A DNA stretch of 33,136 bases from Rikenellaceae bacterium DTU001 (GCA_001512885.1 LFSZ01000003.1:1-33136); one strand, 5' to 3'. Counted from the first letter of the stretch, positions 7,894-16,053 are shown. Translations and numbers: made by a program. The notes: generated by a model from the letters alone, not told the origin.

Positions 7894-8172
7894 ATGAATG
7901 CACTAAATCCAAATTATCATCGCAGTTCACTACATTTGCCTTGTTATGATTATTTACAAGAGATCGCATATTATATTACAATATGCACCTAATAATAGGC
8001 AAAATATATTTGGCGATATCAAAAATAATGAAATGGTTTTTTTTAAATGAGTCTGATAAAATTGCAAATAAATATTGGGAATAAATTTCAACACATTATC
8101 CAAATACACACATGGGTAAATATGTAATAATGCCAAATCATATTCATTAAATAATAATTATTGGTTAAATGC
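7894..8172 (+). pseudogene. Decayed REP-associated tyrosine transposase (RAYT, IS200-like Y1 family)
   Basis: No ORF was listed on this strand, but reading across frames recovers the N-terminal half of a RAYT. Frame 1 from ATG 7894 reads MNALNPNYHRSSLHLPCYDY then YYITICT; family members begin HRRSIRLxxYDYxxxGxYFVTICT. After a one-base shift, 7991 onward reads NNRQNIFGDIKNNEMVFF (family: ..CIFGDIxNGEMVLN). After a second shift, 8046 onward reads NESDKIANKYWE, a stop, then THYPNTHMGKYVIMPNHIH followed by a stop and IIIIG. VIMPNHIH carries the HUH metal-binding motif (His codons 8139-8141 and 8145-8147). At least two frameshifts and several stops make it dead, and the C-terminal half with the catalytic Tyr is not recognisable. 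Confidence 0.82.
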
Positions 8173-8396
8173 CTAATTCATAGTATTTAGAGTTGTAGGC
8201 TGATTTTTGTATTAATTATTTTCGATATCCATATGATAATAACTTTATGATAATAACTTTAGAAATTTTAAATACTCTACGTTATTATATGAGAATAAAA
8301 AAATTCTAAAACAAAATTTCATTCCATTGGTAAACAAATTATAACTACTAAAATTAAAAATCAAAAATATATTTTGTTAAATATTTAATAATCATT
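8173..8396. other. Gap after RAYT relic, with a 14-bp tandem duplication
   Basis: I find no gene here. The unit ATGATAATAACTTT occurs twice in direct tandem (8233-8246 and 8247-8260), apparently a replication-slippage product. Nothing further of the RAYT C-terminus can be read. The deoC promoter begins at its right-hand end. Confidence 0.5.
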
Positions 8397-8403
8397 TACT
8401 TTG
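8373..8403 (+). promoter_or_regulatory. Promoter of deoC-pckA
   Basis: TTTG at 8373-8376, a 20-bp spacer, and TACTTTG at 8397-8403 resemble the Bacteroidetes -33/-7 pair (TTTG and TAnnTTTG, here one base shorter). It ends 26 bp before the deoC ATG. Confidence 0.5.
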
Positions 8404-8429
8404 CAAAAAGATTCAAAAAATAAAAATTC

Positions 8430-9239
8430 ATGAATTGGGAACATATTAATGAAGATATAGATAAAATTATTAAAAATGCATCTATAACTCAAAAAATTGC
8501 AAAGGAATTGATCAGTTTTATAGACTTAACTACTCTCGAAGGTACAGATAATAATTTAGTGGTTAAGGAACTAATAGCCCAAGCTAAGGAGAGTTATCAA
8601 AAAACTAATGGCAAGGGTGTAGCTGCAGTATGTGTATATCCAGTATTTGCGGATTTCGCTGCCAATGAGTTAGCTAATACAAATATTCATTTAGCATGCG
8701 TGGCAGGTAGTTTTCCTAGTGGCCAATCGCCATTACACGTTAGAATAGCTGAAGTGGAGCATGCCGTAGCACATGGAGCTCAAGAGATAGATATGGTTAT
8801 ATCCAGAGGAGCCGCTTTAGCTGGCGATTTTGATTTTGTAAAATACGAAATAGCTCTGCATAAAAAAGCTTGTGGTAGTGCCCATTTAAAAGTAATACTC
8901 GAAACCGGAGAATTAAAAGATCCTGATTTAATATACAATATTAGTATGTTAGCAATGGAAAATGGAGCAGATTTTATCAAAACTTCTACTGGCAAAACCT
9001 CACCAGCAGCCACATTAGATGCGGCTTTTGTTATGTGTTGTGCTATAAAAGAATATTATGCTCTTACTAACAAAAAAATTGGTTTTAAACCTGCAGGTGG
9101 TATTAGAGAACCTCAAGAAGCATTTAATTATTACTTAATTGTAAAAAATATTTTGGGAATAGATTGGTTGACTCCTAATCTTTTTCGTATCGGTGCTAGT
9201 AAATTATTGTTAAATCTTTATAAATTTTCAGAATTATGA
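8430..9239 (+). CDS. deoC: Deoxyribose-phosphate aldolase
   Basis: It splits 2-deoxyribose 5-phosphate into glyceraldehyde 3-phosphate and acetaldehyde in deoxynucleoside breakdown. The Schiff-base lysine is Lys184 in DFIKTSTGK; the helper Lys220 lies in GFKPAGGIR, and Asp121 is in EIDMVISRG. FIDLTTLEG is the conserved N-terminal strand. The 269 residues match the longer E. coli-like class of DeoC. Its last four bases overlap the pckA start (ATGA), so the two are co-translated. Glyceraldehyde 3-phosphate from this enzyme and the PckA step both touch the trunk of glycolysis/gluconeogenesis, but a specific regulatory link is not evident. Confidence 0.95.
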   Translation: MNWEHINEDIDKIIKNASITQKIAKELISFIDLTTLEGTDNNLVVKELIAQAKESYQKTNGKGVAAVCVYPVFADFAANELANTNIHLACVAGSFPSGQSPLHVRIAEVEHAVAHGAQEIDMVISRGAALAGDFDFVKYEIALHKKACGSAHLKVILETGELKDPDLIYNISMLAMENGADFIKTSTGKTSPAATLDAAFVMCCAIKEYYALTNKKIGFKPAGGIREPQEAFNYYLIVKNILGIDWLTPNLFRIGASKLLLNLYKFSEL

Positions 9240-10861
9240 ATTCAGATAAGTTATTTAATGACCTCATTGATTTGGGTATAAAAACAAGTAAAGTACACTA
9301 CAATTTGTCTTATGAAGAATTATTTGAGCATGAGACCCGTCCAGATTTAAAAGATTATGCTAAAGGTTTTGTGACTAAATGTGGTGCTGTAGCTGTAGAT
9401 ACCGGTATATTCACTGGTCGTTCACCTAAGGATAAATATGTAGTATATGATGATACTACAAAAGATGTAGTATGGTGGAAAAATGAAATAAATAAAACAA
9501 GTGATAATAAGCCTATGTCCCCCACAGTTTGGACAGAGCTGAAACAACTTGTAGTTAATTATTTTTGTGATAAAGAACTTTACGTTATGGATGCTTTCGT
9601 AGGGGCATCTGAGAAGCATCGATTACCAATTCGTGTAATCACAGATATAGCATGGGCTGCTCATTTTGTAAAAAATATGTTTATTGTTCCTACTGAAGAA
9701 GAATTGAAAAATTTCGAACCTCAATTTATAATGCTGCATGCACCTCGTGTGACAAATCCTAATTGGCTAGAACATAAGTTAAATAGTGAAGTTTTTGTAA
9801 CCTTTAATTTTACTGATAAAATGGCTCTCGTAGGTGGTACTTGGTATGGTGGAGAGATAAAAAAAGGCTTCTTTTCTGTTATGAATTATTATCTACCCCT
9901 AAAAAATGTAGCTTCTATGCACTGCTCAGCTAATATGGGAAAAGATGGGGATACAGCTATATTTTTTGGGCTATCAGGTACAGGTAAAACAACCCTATCT
10001 GCAGATCCTAAAAGATTTTTGATAGGTGATGATGAGCATGGATGGAACGAAGAAGGTATATTTAATTTCGAAGGTGGATGCTATGCTAAATGTATAAATT
10101 TAGATCCTAAAAAAGAGCCCCAAATATATCAAGCTATTCGCAGAAATACTATATTAGAAAATGTAGTTTATAATCCTGAAACTGGAGAAATAGACTTCTC
10201 TGACGCTTCTAAAACCGAAAATACTCGAGCTTCATATCCATTATCTCATATTCCTAATGCTATCATACCATCTATCGGGCCACATCCTAAAAATATAATT
10301 TTTTTAACTGCTGATGCTTTCGGTATTTTACCACCAGTAGCAGTTTTGAGTCCAGAGGAAGCAATGTATTATTTCATAAGTGGATATACTGCTAAATTAG
10401 CCGGTACTGAACGCGGCATAATAGAACCTATACCTACTTTTTCTGCTGCATTCGGAGCTGCTTTTCTTACATTACCACCTATTATTTATGCTAGATTATT
10501 AGCTGATAAAATGCAAAAACATAATGCTCACGCTTATTTAGTAAATACAGGTTGGATAGGGGGACCTTATGGGATCGGAAATAGAATAGATATCGATGTT
10601 TCTAGAAAGATTATTCATGCTATATTAGATGGTTCTATTTTGCAAACAAATTATGATATTATGCCATTTTTTAATCTCAAAATACCTAAACACATTGAAG
10701 GAATAGATGATAATATATTAAATCCTCGTTATACTTGGGAAGATAAAGAAGCTTACGATAAACAAGCTCAAACCCTGGCTAAAGCTTTTGTTGATAATTT
10801 TCAAAGTTTCACTACTGATGATGAAACTAAAGAATTAATTGATTTCGGGCCAAAAATTTAA
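9236..10861 (+). CDS. pckA: Phosphoenolpyruvate carboxykinase (ATP)
   Basis: It interconverts oxaloacetate + ATP with phosphoenolpyruvate + CO2 + ADP. In anaerobic Bacteroidetes it often runs in the carboxylating direction toward fumarate and succinate; in aerobes it is gluconeogenic. The direction here is unknown. The 541-residue protein has TGRSPKDKYVVYD (substrate Arg), the kinase P-loop FFGLSGTGKTTLSADP (about residues 241-256), kinase-2-like LIGDDEHGW, and ENTRASYPL with the nucleotide-binding loop. The length is the family norm and no key motif is missing. It is translationally coupled to deoC. The next gene (CapA-like) is convergent, across a 327-bp gap. Confidence 0.97.
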   Translation: MNSDKLFNDLIDLGIKTSKVHYNLSYEELFEHETRPDLKDYAKGFVTKCGAVAVDTGIFTGRSPKDKYVVYDDTTKDVVWWKNEINKTSDNKPMSPTVWTELKQLVVNYFCDKELYVMDAFVGASEKHRLPIRVITDIAWAAHFVKNMFIVPTEEELKNFEPQFIMLHAPRVTNPNWLEHKLNSEVFVTFNFTDKMALVGGTWYGGEIKKGFFSVMNYYLPLKNVASMHCSANMGKDGDTAIFFGLSGTGKTTLSADPKRFLIGDDEHGWNEEGIFNFEGGCYAKCINLDPKKEPQIYQAIRRNTILENVVYNPETGEIDFSDASKTENTRASYPLSHIPNAIIPSIGPHPKNIIFLTADAFGILPPVAVLSPEEAMYYFISGYTAKLAGTERGIIEPIPTFSAAFGAAFLTLPPIIYARLLADKMQKHNAHAYLVNTGWIGGPYGIGNRIDIDVSRKIIHAILDGSILQTNYDIMPFFNLKIPKHIEGIDDNILNPRYTWEDKEAYDKQAQTLAKAFVDNFQSFTTDDETKELIDFGPKI

Positions 10862-11188
10862 TATTAATGTGGATGCTGCTTTTTGAAATATAATTAAATT
10901 TAATGCTTTATTTAAATTTATAAAAGATAAAAAAAGTTTTTTGGATAATTAATCTGATTGATTATTGCTAATTGAGCGGAAAGTTAGAGTTTTACTAATT
11001 TTACAAACAAGTTTTTTTTTTAAAAAAACCAACAAAATTCCTGTTGTCAAATAAAACTGTGAAAGTAAAGAAGTTTTAGAAATTTTTACAAATAATATTG
11101 ACAAATAAATACGCTTTGGTCCTAATAAAAACTGAAATTTAGATACATAATATTATGAAGTTTATCAAATTATTTTTTAACAAAAAAG
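10862..11188. other. Intergenic gap between convergent pckA and capA-like genes
   Basis: I see no coding sequence or RNA gene in this stretch. The only notable structure is the A/T hairpin at 11011-11029. Confidence 0.4.
11011..11029. terminator. Poly-T/poly-A hairpin between convergent genes
   Basis: GTTTTTTT and AAAAAAAC are 8-base complementary arms around TTT. The structure reads the same from both sides and lies between convergent genes, so it could terminate both, though it contains only one G:C pair. Confidence 0.3.
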
Positions 11189-12322
11189 TCATTTCATATT
11201 TATCGATTTTATCACATTTTGCACTTCATCGAAGTATAATTCCTGTATTCCTACATTGTACTTATTTAAATGAACTCTAGTACTATCTAAAAAAAACTTC
11301 ATCGCCGACATGTCCTCTGGATATAAATTAGCCAATTTATCATATTTCCAAGCAGGTAAATTTATGTATTTGTATCTATTATTTTCTAGTTTTTTCCATG
11401 TCCATGATAATAAATATCCTGCTTGTGATAATTGAAGCCCATCTTTGTTTTTTGTAAATTCCAAGTATGCTATAGCACCACCATCAGTGTGTATCCACCT
11501 TTGATTTGATATGAAATTGCCCAGTGAATAATAGACTATAGATTCGAGATTTTTAACAGTATCTATTATACTTTTTATCATAGGTTGAATAACGTGTGGA
11601 TGCGAACCAATGATATAATGGGCACCATTTTTTATGCAAAATTCAGCTAATGTTTTTTGATAATTATTAGGTAAACGTTGATATTCTTCGCCCCAATGAA
11701 AATAAATAATTATACCATCAGGATTATAAGATTTAGCCAGCAATAGATCATCTTTTATTTCATTAGTATCTATTAGATTGATTATTATTGACGATGTTGG
11801 TAATAAAGCATTAGTGCCATAGGTATAATTGAGTATAGCTAAGCGAATGTCGTCTTTTTGAATAATTAAAGGATGATTTTTTTGAAAATCAATTTTGTTT
11901 TTAAAAGTACCTGTATGATTGATATACAAACTATCTAAAACGTTTATTGTGCGTATCAGACCATTTATACCTTTATCTAAGCTATGATTATTAGCTGTTA
12001 CTAAAATGTCTACAGAGGCTCTTTTTAATGCCCCTGCTAGGTCGTCAGGAGCACTGAAAGCAGGATAGCCTGTATATGGAGCTCCATTAAAAGTGGTTTC
12101 TAGATTACCAATTACGAAGTCTGCGTAATTAAATAAAGGTAATAAATATTTGAAATTTTCTGAATAGTCATAATTTTTTCCATTCCACGCTGAATTTATC
12201 TGTGGTGTATGCTGCATTATATCGCCTATAAAGATTAATTTGATATTTTCACTTTTATCATCTTGACAATATAAAATCGAAAAACTAAATAATGCTAAGA
12301 ATAAAACTAAAATTTTTTTCAT
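11189..12322 (-). CDS. CapA-family exported metallophosphatase-like protein
   Basis: A 377-residue protein of the PGA_cap (CapA/PgsA) superfamily, related to calcineurin-like metallophosphatases and, in some bacteria, needed to make or anchor poly-gamma-glutamate. It has an N-terminal signal (about residues 1-19, FSILYCQDD); the Cys19 is preceded by Tyr, so it is not a clean lipobox. Metal-site motifs are intact: FIGDIMQH, GNLETTF, TANNHSLDKG, YFHWGEEY and GSHPHVIQP. The mature protein should be periplasmic or outer-membrane associated. No CapB or CapC homologue is nearby, so a capsule role cannot be inferred. It lies 10 bp downstream of the MurL-like gene, likely in one operon, which is suggestive because both families connect to glutamate polymers or peptidoglycan. 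Confidence 0.85.
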   Translation of the reverse strand: MKKILVLFLALFSFSILYCQDDKSENIKLIFIGDIMQHTPQINSAWNGKNYDYSENFKYLLPLFNYADFVIGNLETTFNGAPYTGYPAFSAPDDLAGALKRASVDILVTANNHSLDKGINGLIRTINVLDSLYINHTGTFKNKIDFQKNHPLIIQKDDIRLAILNYTYGTNALLPTSSIIINLIDTNEIKDDLLLAKSYNPDGIIIYFHWGEEYQRLPNNYQKTLAEFCIKNGAHYIIGSHPHVIQPMIKSIIDTVKNLESIVYYSLGNFISNQRWIHTDGGAIAYLEFTKNKDGLQLSQAGYLLSWTWKKLENNRYKYINLPAWKYDKLANLYPEDMSAMKFFLDSTRVHLNKYNVGIQELYFDEVQNVIKSINMK

Positions 12323-12332
12323 TTTTTTTAAA

Positions 12333-13676
12333 TTAATAAAAATTTTTTTTCAGTAATTTTTCAAATTTTTCAGGTAAAAAATGAATATCATTCCAAGATT
12401 TTTCTAAATCATCCAAATTAGCAGCTGGCATCGGTTTTAAATCACTAAACAGTGGTAAGCAATTATAATTTTTATCCATTAATAAATGATTTACTACAGC
12501 TCTCACTTCATAGATAGTGCCCACACACTCAAAAGGTTTAGTTTCTTTCAATCCTAATAATTCATCCATAATTGGTTTTAATTTTAAATTAGAAAAAATA
12601 TCTACTCCCAATATTTTTTTTATCTCCTGAGGATCTAAATAAACAGATAGCATCAGAGCTACGAATAAACATTTAGCACAGTTAGCACACCAACTGTCAT
12701 TTTTACTGCCAATATTACAACTTCTGAAAGCATAAAAATATTGAGGGTAATTTGTAAATAATTTCACTACTTGCAGCTCGTGTAATGGACGTAGAAAGCT
12801 AAAATATTCAATTTCATCATTCAAATATTTTTTTACATAATCTCTAAAATCATTCTCAAATTTTAAACTTTTAGAATATTGATGATTTACATAGCTATCT
12901 CTCACGGTACTCTCATTAGCACTGAATTCATTACTCAGAGCTATATATTTAGCACCTATCATATAAGCACTAAAGATACTATAAAAAGCTAGCATAGCAC
13001 TAAAAGGAGTGTGCCCATTAAAAAAACCCTTTTTATTTAATTCTAATAAGGTGGGATCTATCATACGATGTATTTCTATAATGTCTGATCTGGGTATATG
13101 AGCTATATCTAAAATACGTAATGTTGCTTCATTAGGATTAATAATCAAAGGTATTATTTCAAAATCAGATCGTCTCAGCAATTCTAAAGTTACAATAGAG
13201 TCTTTGCCGCCTCCTATTGGTACTATTACTTTATTATCATCCAAGTATTTCAAATTTGGCTTTTTATAAGTTTTAAAATTATTAATATAAAAATGAATAA
13301 ATTCGTCTATTTTAATTTCTATATTATTTTTATAAAAAAACTCCCCCATTCCATAATAATAAAGATTTTTCCACCACATTGTTTGATAATCACTCAGAAA
13401 GGAAAGATTAATATTTACTATTGGTGAGCAAGTAGCCTTCCAATAACTGATCAATTCAATCATTCCAATATTAAAAACAAAAGCTTCTATTTCATTAAAA
13501 TTTAACTTTTTAGCATTCAAAGTTTTATTAAATCGCCAATAAGAACTTGGGTGAAATGAAAATTTACCATTATCAAAGTCGAAAGAAATCTTTAATTTGT
13601 CTGATAATAATTGGATGTTATATGTATTATAATTGAAATATGGATAATTTATTTGAAATTCTAAATACTTATTCAT
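12333..13676 (-). CDS. murL: MurL-like UDP-MurNAc-L-Ala-L-Glu epimerase (PP-loop family)
   Basis: The protein resembles MurL, which epimerises the terminal L-Glu of UDP-MurNAc-L-Ala-L-Glu to D-Glu with ATP, an alternative to glutamate racemase in peptidoglycan synthesis. Seen: a PP-loop VPIGGGKDSIVTLELL (GGGKDS at residues 155-160), NGHTPFSAMLAF, SNEFSANESTV, VNHQYSKSLKFE, FSFLRPLHELQ, SCNIGSKNDSWCANCAKCLF with a Cys cluster, and KPFECVGTIYE. From memory these match MurL homologues. The ORF track starts at a TTG (13721); ATG 13676 (MNKYLEFQINYP) is more plausible, giving 447 residues. The alternative is a generic PP-loop ATPase of unknown substrate. It is divergent from algH and 10 bp upstream of the capA-like gene. 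Confidence 0.72.
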   Translation of the reverse strand: MNKYLEFQINYPYFNYNTYNIQLLSDKLKISFDFDNGKFSFHPSSYWRFNKTLNAKKLNFNEIEAFVFNIGMIELISYWKATCSPIVNINLSFLSDYQTMWWKNLYYYGMGEFFYKNNIEIKIDEFIHFYINNFKTYKKPNLKYLDDNKVIVPIGGGKDSIVTLELLRRSDFEIIPLIINPNEATLRILDIAHIPRSDIIEIHRMIDPTLLELNKKGFFNGHTPFSAMLAFYSIFSAYMIGAKYIALSNEFSANESTVRDSYVNHQYSKSLKFENDFRDYVKKYLNDEIEYFSFLRPLHELQVVKLFTNYPQYFYAFRSCNIGSKNDSWCANCAKCLFVALMLSVYLDPQEIKKILGVDIFSNLKLKPIMDELLGLKETKPFECVGTIYEVRAVVNHLLMDKNYNCLPLFSDLKPMPAANLDDLEKSWNDIHFLPEKFEKLLKKNFY

Positions 13677-13741
13677 TATTTTTTTATTAATTTGTAAACT
13701 TTTCGGCACAATTTTTGTCAAAATTAATAAGAAATCATATT

Positions 13742-14338
13742 ATGATGAATAAAGAGTATAAATTAAAAATTAAACGAAATGATATAGAGCCTACAATAGG
13801 CAGAGTTTTAGTAGCAGAACCCACTACATACGATTTTTTCTTTAGCCGCTCAATTGTACTATTATTAGAACACGAAGATAGGGAAGGATCTGCAGGAGTG
13901 ATTTTAAATAAAAAAATTAGTGATAATTTTAAAGATATTTATAATAAATCTAAAATAAAAGCAGATTTTCCATTATATTTAGGAGGCCCAGTAGATACGA
14001 ATAAACTTTTTGTTTTACACCGTCTAGGAGATATAATACCCAAAAGTTTCGAAGTGATACCAGGTCTATGGTGGGGAGGCGATGTGAAAACTATATATAC
14101 ACTAGTAAATAATAAAATAGCTAATAATAATAATTTGAAAGTCTTTCAAGGTTATAGCGGATGGGCACCTATGCAGCTAAGAGAAGAAATGAAAAAAAAT
14201 TATTGGGCTGTTACAGAGCTTAGTATAGACGAAATATTCGAAATGCCTGTAGAAACTATGTGGAAAAAATGCATAGAAAATCTCGGTCCTGAATATGAAT
14301 TTTGGCAACATATACCAGAAAATCCAACTTTTAATTAA
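13742..14338 (+). CDS. YqgE/AlgH family protein
   Basis: A cytoplasmic protein of the UPF0301 (YqgE/AlgH) family, whose biochemical role is still unclear; AlgH was named as an alginate regulator in Pseudomonas. The family signs are GRVLVAEPT at the N-terminus, FSRSIVLLLEHEDREGSAGVILNK, PLYLGGPVDTNKLFVLH, PGLWWGGD, and FQGYSGWAPMQLREE. The track starts at a TTG (13715); I prefer ATG 13742 (MMNKEYKLKIKR), giving 198 residues, because the TTG and the first nine residues lie in the shared 65-bp divergent region with the MurL-like gene. ATG 13745 is an equal alternative. Downstream lies a possible terminator hairpin (14388-14412). Confidence 0.9.
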   Translation: MMNKEYKLKIKRNDIEPTIGRVLVAEPTTYDFFFSRSIVLLLEHEDREGSAGVILNKKISDNFKDIYNKSKIKADFPLYLGGPVDTNKLFVLHRLGDIIPKSFEVIPGLWWGGDVKTIYTLVNNKIANNNNLKVFQGYSGWAPMQLREEMKKNYWAVTELSIDEIFEMPVETMWKKCIENLGPEYEFWQHIPENPTFN

Positions 14339-14387
14339 CCTGACAATTTTACAAATCAACTACTGAAAACGAATAATTACTTGATTA

Positions 14388-14412
14388 TAACTTAATAAAA
14401 ATAATTAAGTTA
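14388..14412. terminator. Hairpin downstream of algH
   Basis: TAACTTAAT and ATTAAGTTA form a perfect 9-bp stem with a 7-base loop (AAAAATA), 50 bp after the algH stop. There is no strong U-tract directly after it, so it is a candidate only. Confidence 0.3.
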
Positions 14413-14451
14413 ACATTCATTTTATTAATTTAGGTTGTTCCTATTCTAAAT

Positions 14452-14475
14452 AAATATTATTATATAATAATATTT
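14452..14475. repeat. Perfect 24-bp AT palindrome
   Basis: AAATATTATTATATAATAATATTT is its own reverse complement over 24 bases with no spacer. In so AT-rich a sequence this may be chance, or it may be a cruciform or protein-binding site. Confidence 0.4.
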
Positions 14476-14570
14476 GTACTGTAATATAAAAATATTAAAA
14501 GTTTGAATATATTTGAATATATATTAGACTTCGTATGAAGCAGTTTGCTAAGGGTAGGGAGGTTGAAAAC

Positions 14571-14838
14571 AATCTTTGTTGTACTTTACGTATTTTATAC
14601 TATCTTTTAGAAAAATAGAAATATCTTTGGATTGCAGCGATTTAGAGATGTGGCTACCAAATACCTCCAGAGCTAATCATACATAAATACTCGACAAGTG
14701 ACATTGAATCAGATATTGGTAGACTTTTAAAATTAAAATCTAGAATCTTCGGACAAATCGGATAAATGAGCGTAGGATAAGTATTGGCGGCTGGTGAATA
14801 CGAAATATAGATAAACTACTTCAAGTAAAACGATGATT
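14571..14838 (+). mobile_element. Decayed insertion sequence, copy B
   Basis: It is related along its length to relic A (236-536). The protein core reads LQRFRDVATKYLQS, then a 16-bp deletion relative to copy A introduces an immediate TAA and a frameshift. A further small length difference follows near 14730-14760 (TTAAAATTAAAATCTAG). The right ends are nearly identical (GGTGAATACGAAATATAGAT and onward). Inverted ends: AATCTTTGTTGTACTT (14571-14586) against AAGTAAAACGATGATT (14823-14838), 13 of 16 positions complementary. There is no obvious target-site duplication. Copy B is more degraded in its coding part than copy A, so both descend from an older element, and no full-length parent lies in this window. 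Confidence 0.65.
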
Positions 14839-15081
14839 TATTTTCATTCATACACTACTATCTATATCACTATTAATAACCAAATAGTTAAATCTATATA
14901 AAAATTTACATTTATTTACTAGAGATTCTCATTTTGATAGCTTATATGCAAATTTTGACATGAATATTATGTTAAAAATATTAAAAAATTCTTTATTAAG
15001 CGTAACAAGTGAGAATTTTTATTATTTATTTTTAGTTTTGCTTTGATAATTATTAATTTTTTATTATCTAAGAAAAATTAT
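14839..15081. other. Intergenic region before the sirtuin gene
   Basis: No gene is visible. The sequence ATTCTCA (about 14922) recurs inverted as TGAGAAT (about 15010), a 7-bp complement with a long spacer, which I regard as weak. The sirtuin promoter box follows. Confidence 0.35.
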
Positions 15082-15089
15082 TATATTTG
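15082..15089 (+). promoter_or_regulatory. -7 box for the sirtuin gene
   Basis: TATATTTG followed by CATG is a perfect TAnnTTTG, 20 bp before the ATG at 15110. I do not see a -33 TTTG at the right spacing. Confidence 0.55.
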
Positions 15090-15109
15090 CATGTAAACAA
15101 AATAATATT

Positions 15110-15862
15110 ATGATTGAAAAAAATATTGAGAAAGCTGTAGATGTTTTAGCTAAAAAAGATAATATTGTTGCTATGACAGGTAGTGGTATTAGCGCAGCAA
15201 GCGGTCTAAAAACATTTAGAGGTAAAGATGGATTGTGGGAAGAGTATAATCCGCAAGCTTTAGAAATTTCTTATTTTTATGAACATAGAGCTGAATCATG
15301 GGAGTGGATATATAAATTATTTTTCGAACCTTTGCAATATGCCAAACCTAATCCAGCTCATTATGCATTAGCGGAACTAGAAAAAATGAATAAATTAAAT
15401 GCCATCATTACTCAAAATATAGATGGGTTACACCAAGCAGCAGGCAGCAAAAACGTTATCGAATTTCATGGTACTACTAGAAACTTGATATGTACCAAAT
15501 GTGGAGCAGAATATAGTAGAGAACAAATTGATTTTTCTAATTTACCTCCAAAATGTAATAATTGTGGTGAAATATTAAAACCCGATTTCGTATTTTTCGG
15601 AGAAATGATACCTCATAAAGCAGCTGAATATGCATACCATCATGCTATGCATTGTGATGCTATGATGATTATAGGCACTTCTGGTATTGTTATGCCTGCA
15701 GCAGATTTGCCTCGAGTGGCTAAACAAAATAATGCTGTACTTATTGAAATAAATTTAGAACAAAATAATAGTAAAATATTTATTCCTGACATTTTTATTC
15801 AAGGTGATGCTACCGTAATATTACCTAAAATAGTAGATAAATTGAAACAAAAATTATTATAA
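15110..15862 (+). CDS. NAD-dependent protein deacylase, sirtuin (Sir2/CobB family)
   Basis: It removes acyl groups from protein lysines, using NAD+ and yielding nicotinamide and O-acyl-ADP-ribose. The 250-residue protein has the Rossmann NAD motif GSGISAASGLKTFRG (24-38), TQNIDGLHQAAG (101-112), catalytic His120 in FHGTT, a zinc site formed by Cys128, Cys131, Cys149 and Cys152, and PDFVFFGE. The first NAD motif has Ser where Ala is usual (GSGIS for GAGIS), a common variant. The Y/R pair typical of desuccinylases is not clear, so I leave the acyl preference open. It is isolated between relic B and the convergent atpC. Confidence 0.93.
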   Translation: MIEKNIEKAVDVLAKKDNIVAMTGSGISAASGLKTFRGKDGLWEEYNPQALEISYFYEHRAESWEWIYKLFFEPLQYAKPNPAHYALAELEKMNKLNAIITQNIDGLHQAAGSKNVIEFHGTTRNLICTKCGAEYSREQIDFSNLPPKCNNCGEILKPDFVFFGEMIPHKAAEYAYHHAMHCDAMMIIGTSGIVMPAADLPRVAKQNNAVLIEINLEQNNSKIFIPDIFIQGDATVILPKIVDKLKQKLL

Positions 15863-16053
15863 AAAATTTTAAATGCAATTCCCTTGTCTAATTATAAAAT
15901 TTAACTAATTACCTACATCTGATAACTAGAAACTTATTAATACTCCATGCTAATACTCGATGTCTCTAAATATTAATTTTTCTCTTCTTGTGTCTCCCAG
16001 TATCTTCTAATTCCTTGATATTGTATTTGATTAATGTAATCAATATGTATATA

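Larger units (their letters stand above)
14339..14570. other. Intergenic, with hairpin and 24-bp palindrome
   Basis: There is no coding sequence. The stretch holds a 9-bp stem hairpin (14388-14412), a perfect AT palindrome (14452-14475) and a short tandem TTGAATATA duplication near 14512-14523. Together with relic B these fill the 771-bp space between algH and the sirtuin gene. Confidence 0.5.

Noticed and set aside
7954-8136. Minus-strand ORF of 60 residues
   Set aside because: It is antisense to the RAYT relic, which explains the bases better, and its sequence looks like random AT-rich translation.
11189-13676. Poly-gamma-glutamate capsule locus
   Set aside because: CapA alone is not diagnostic, and CapB, CapC and CapE homologues are missing.
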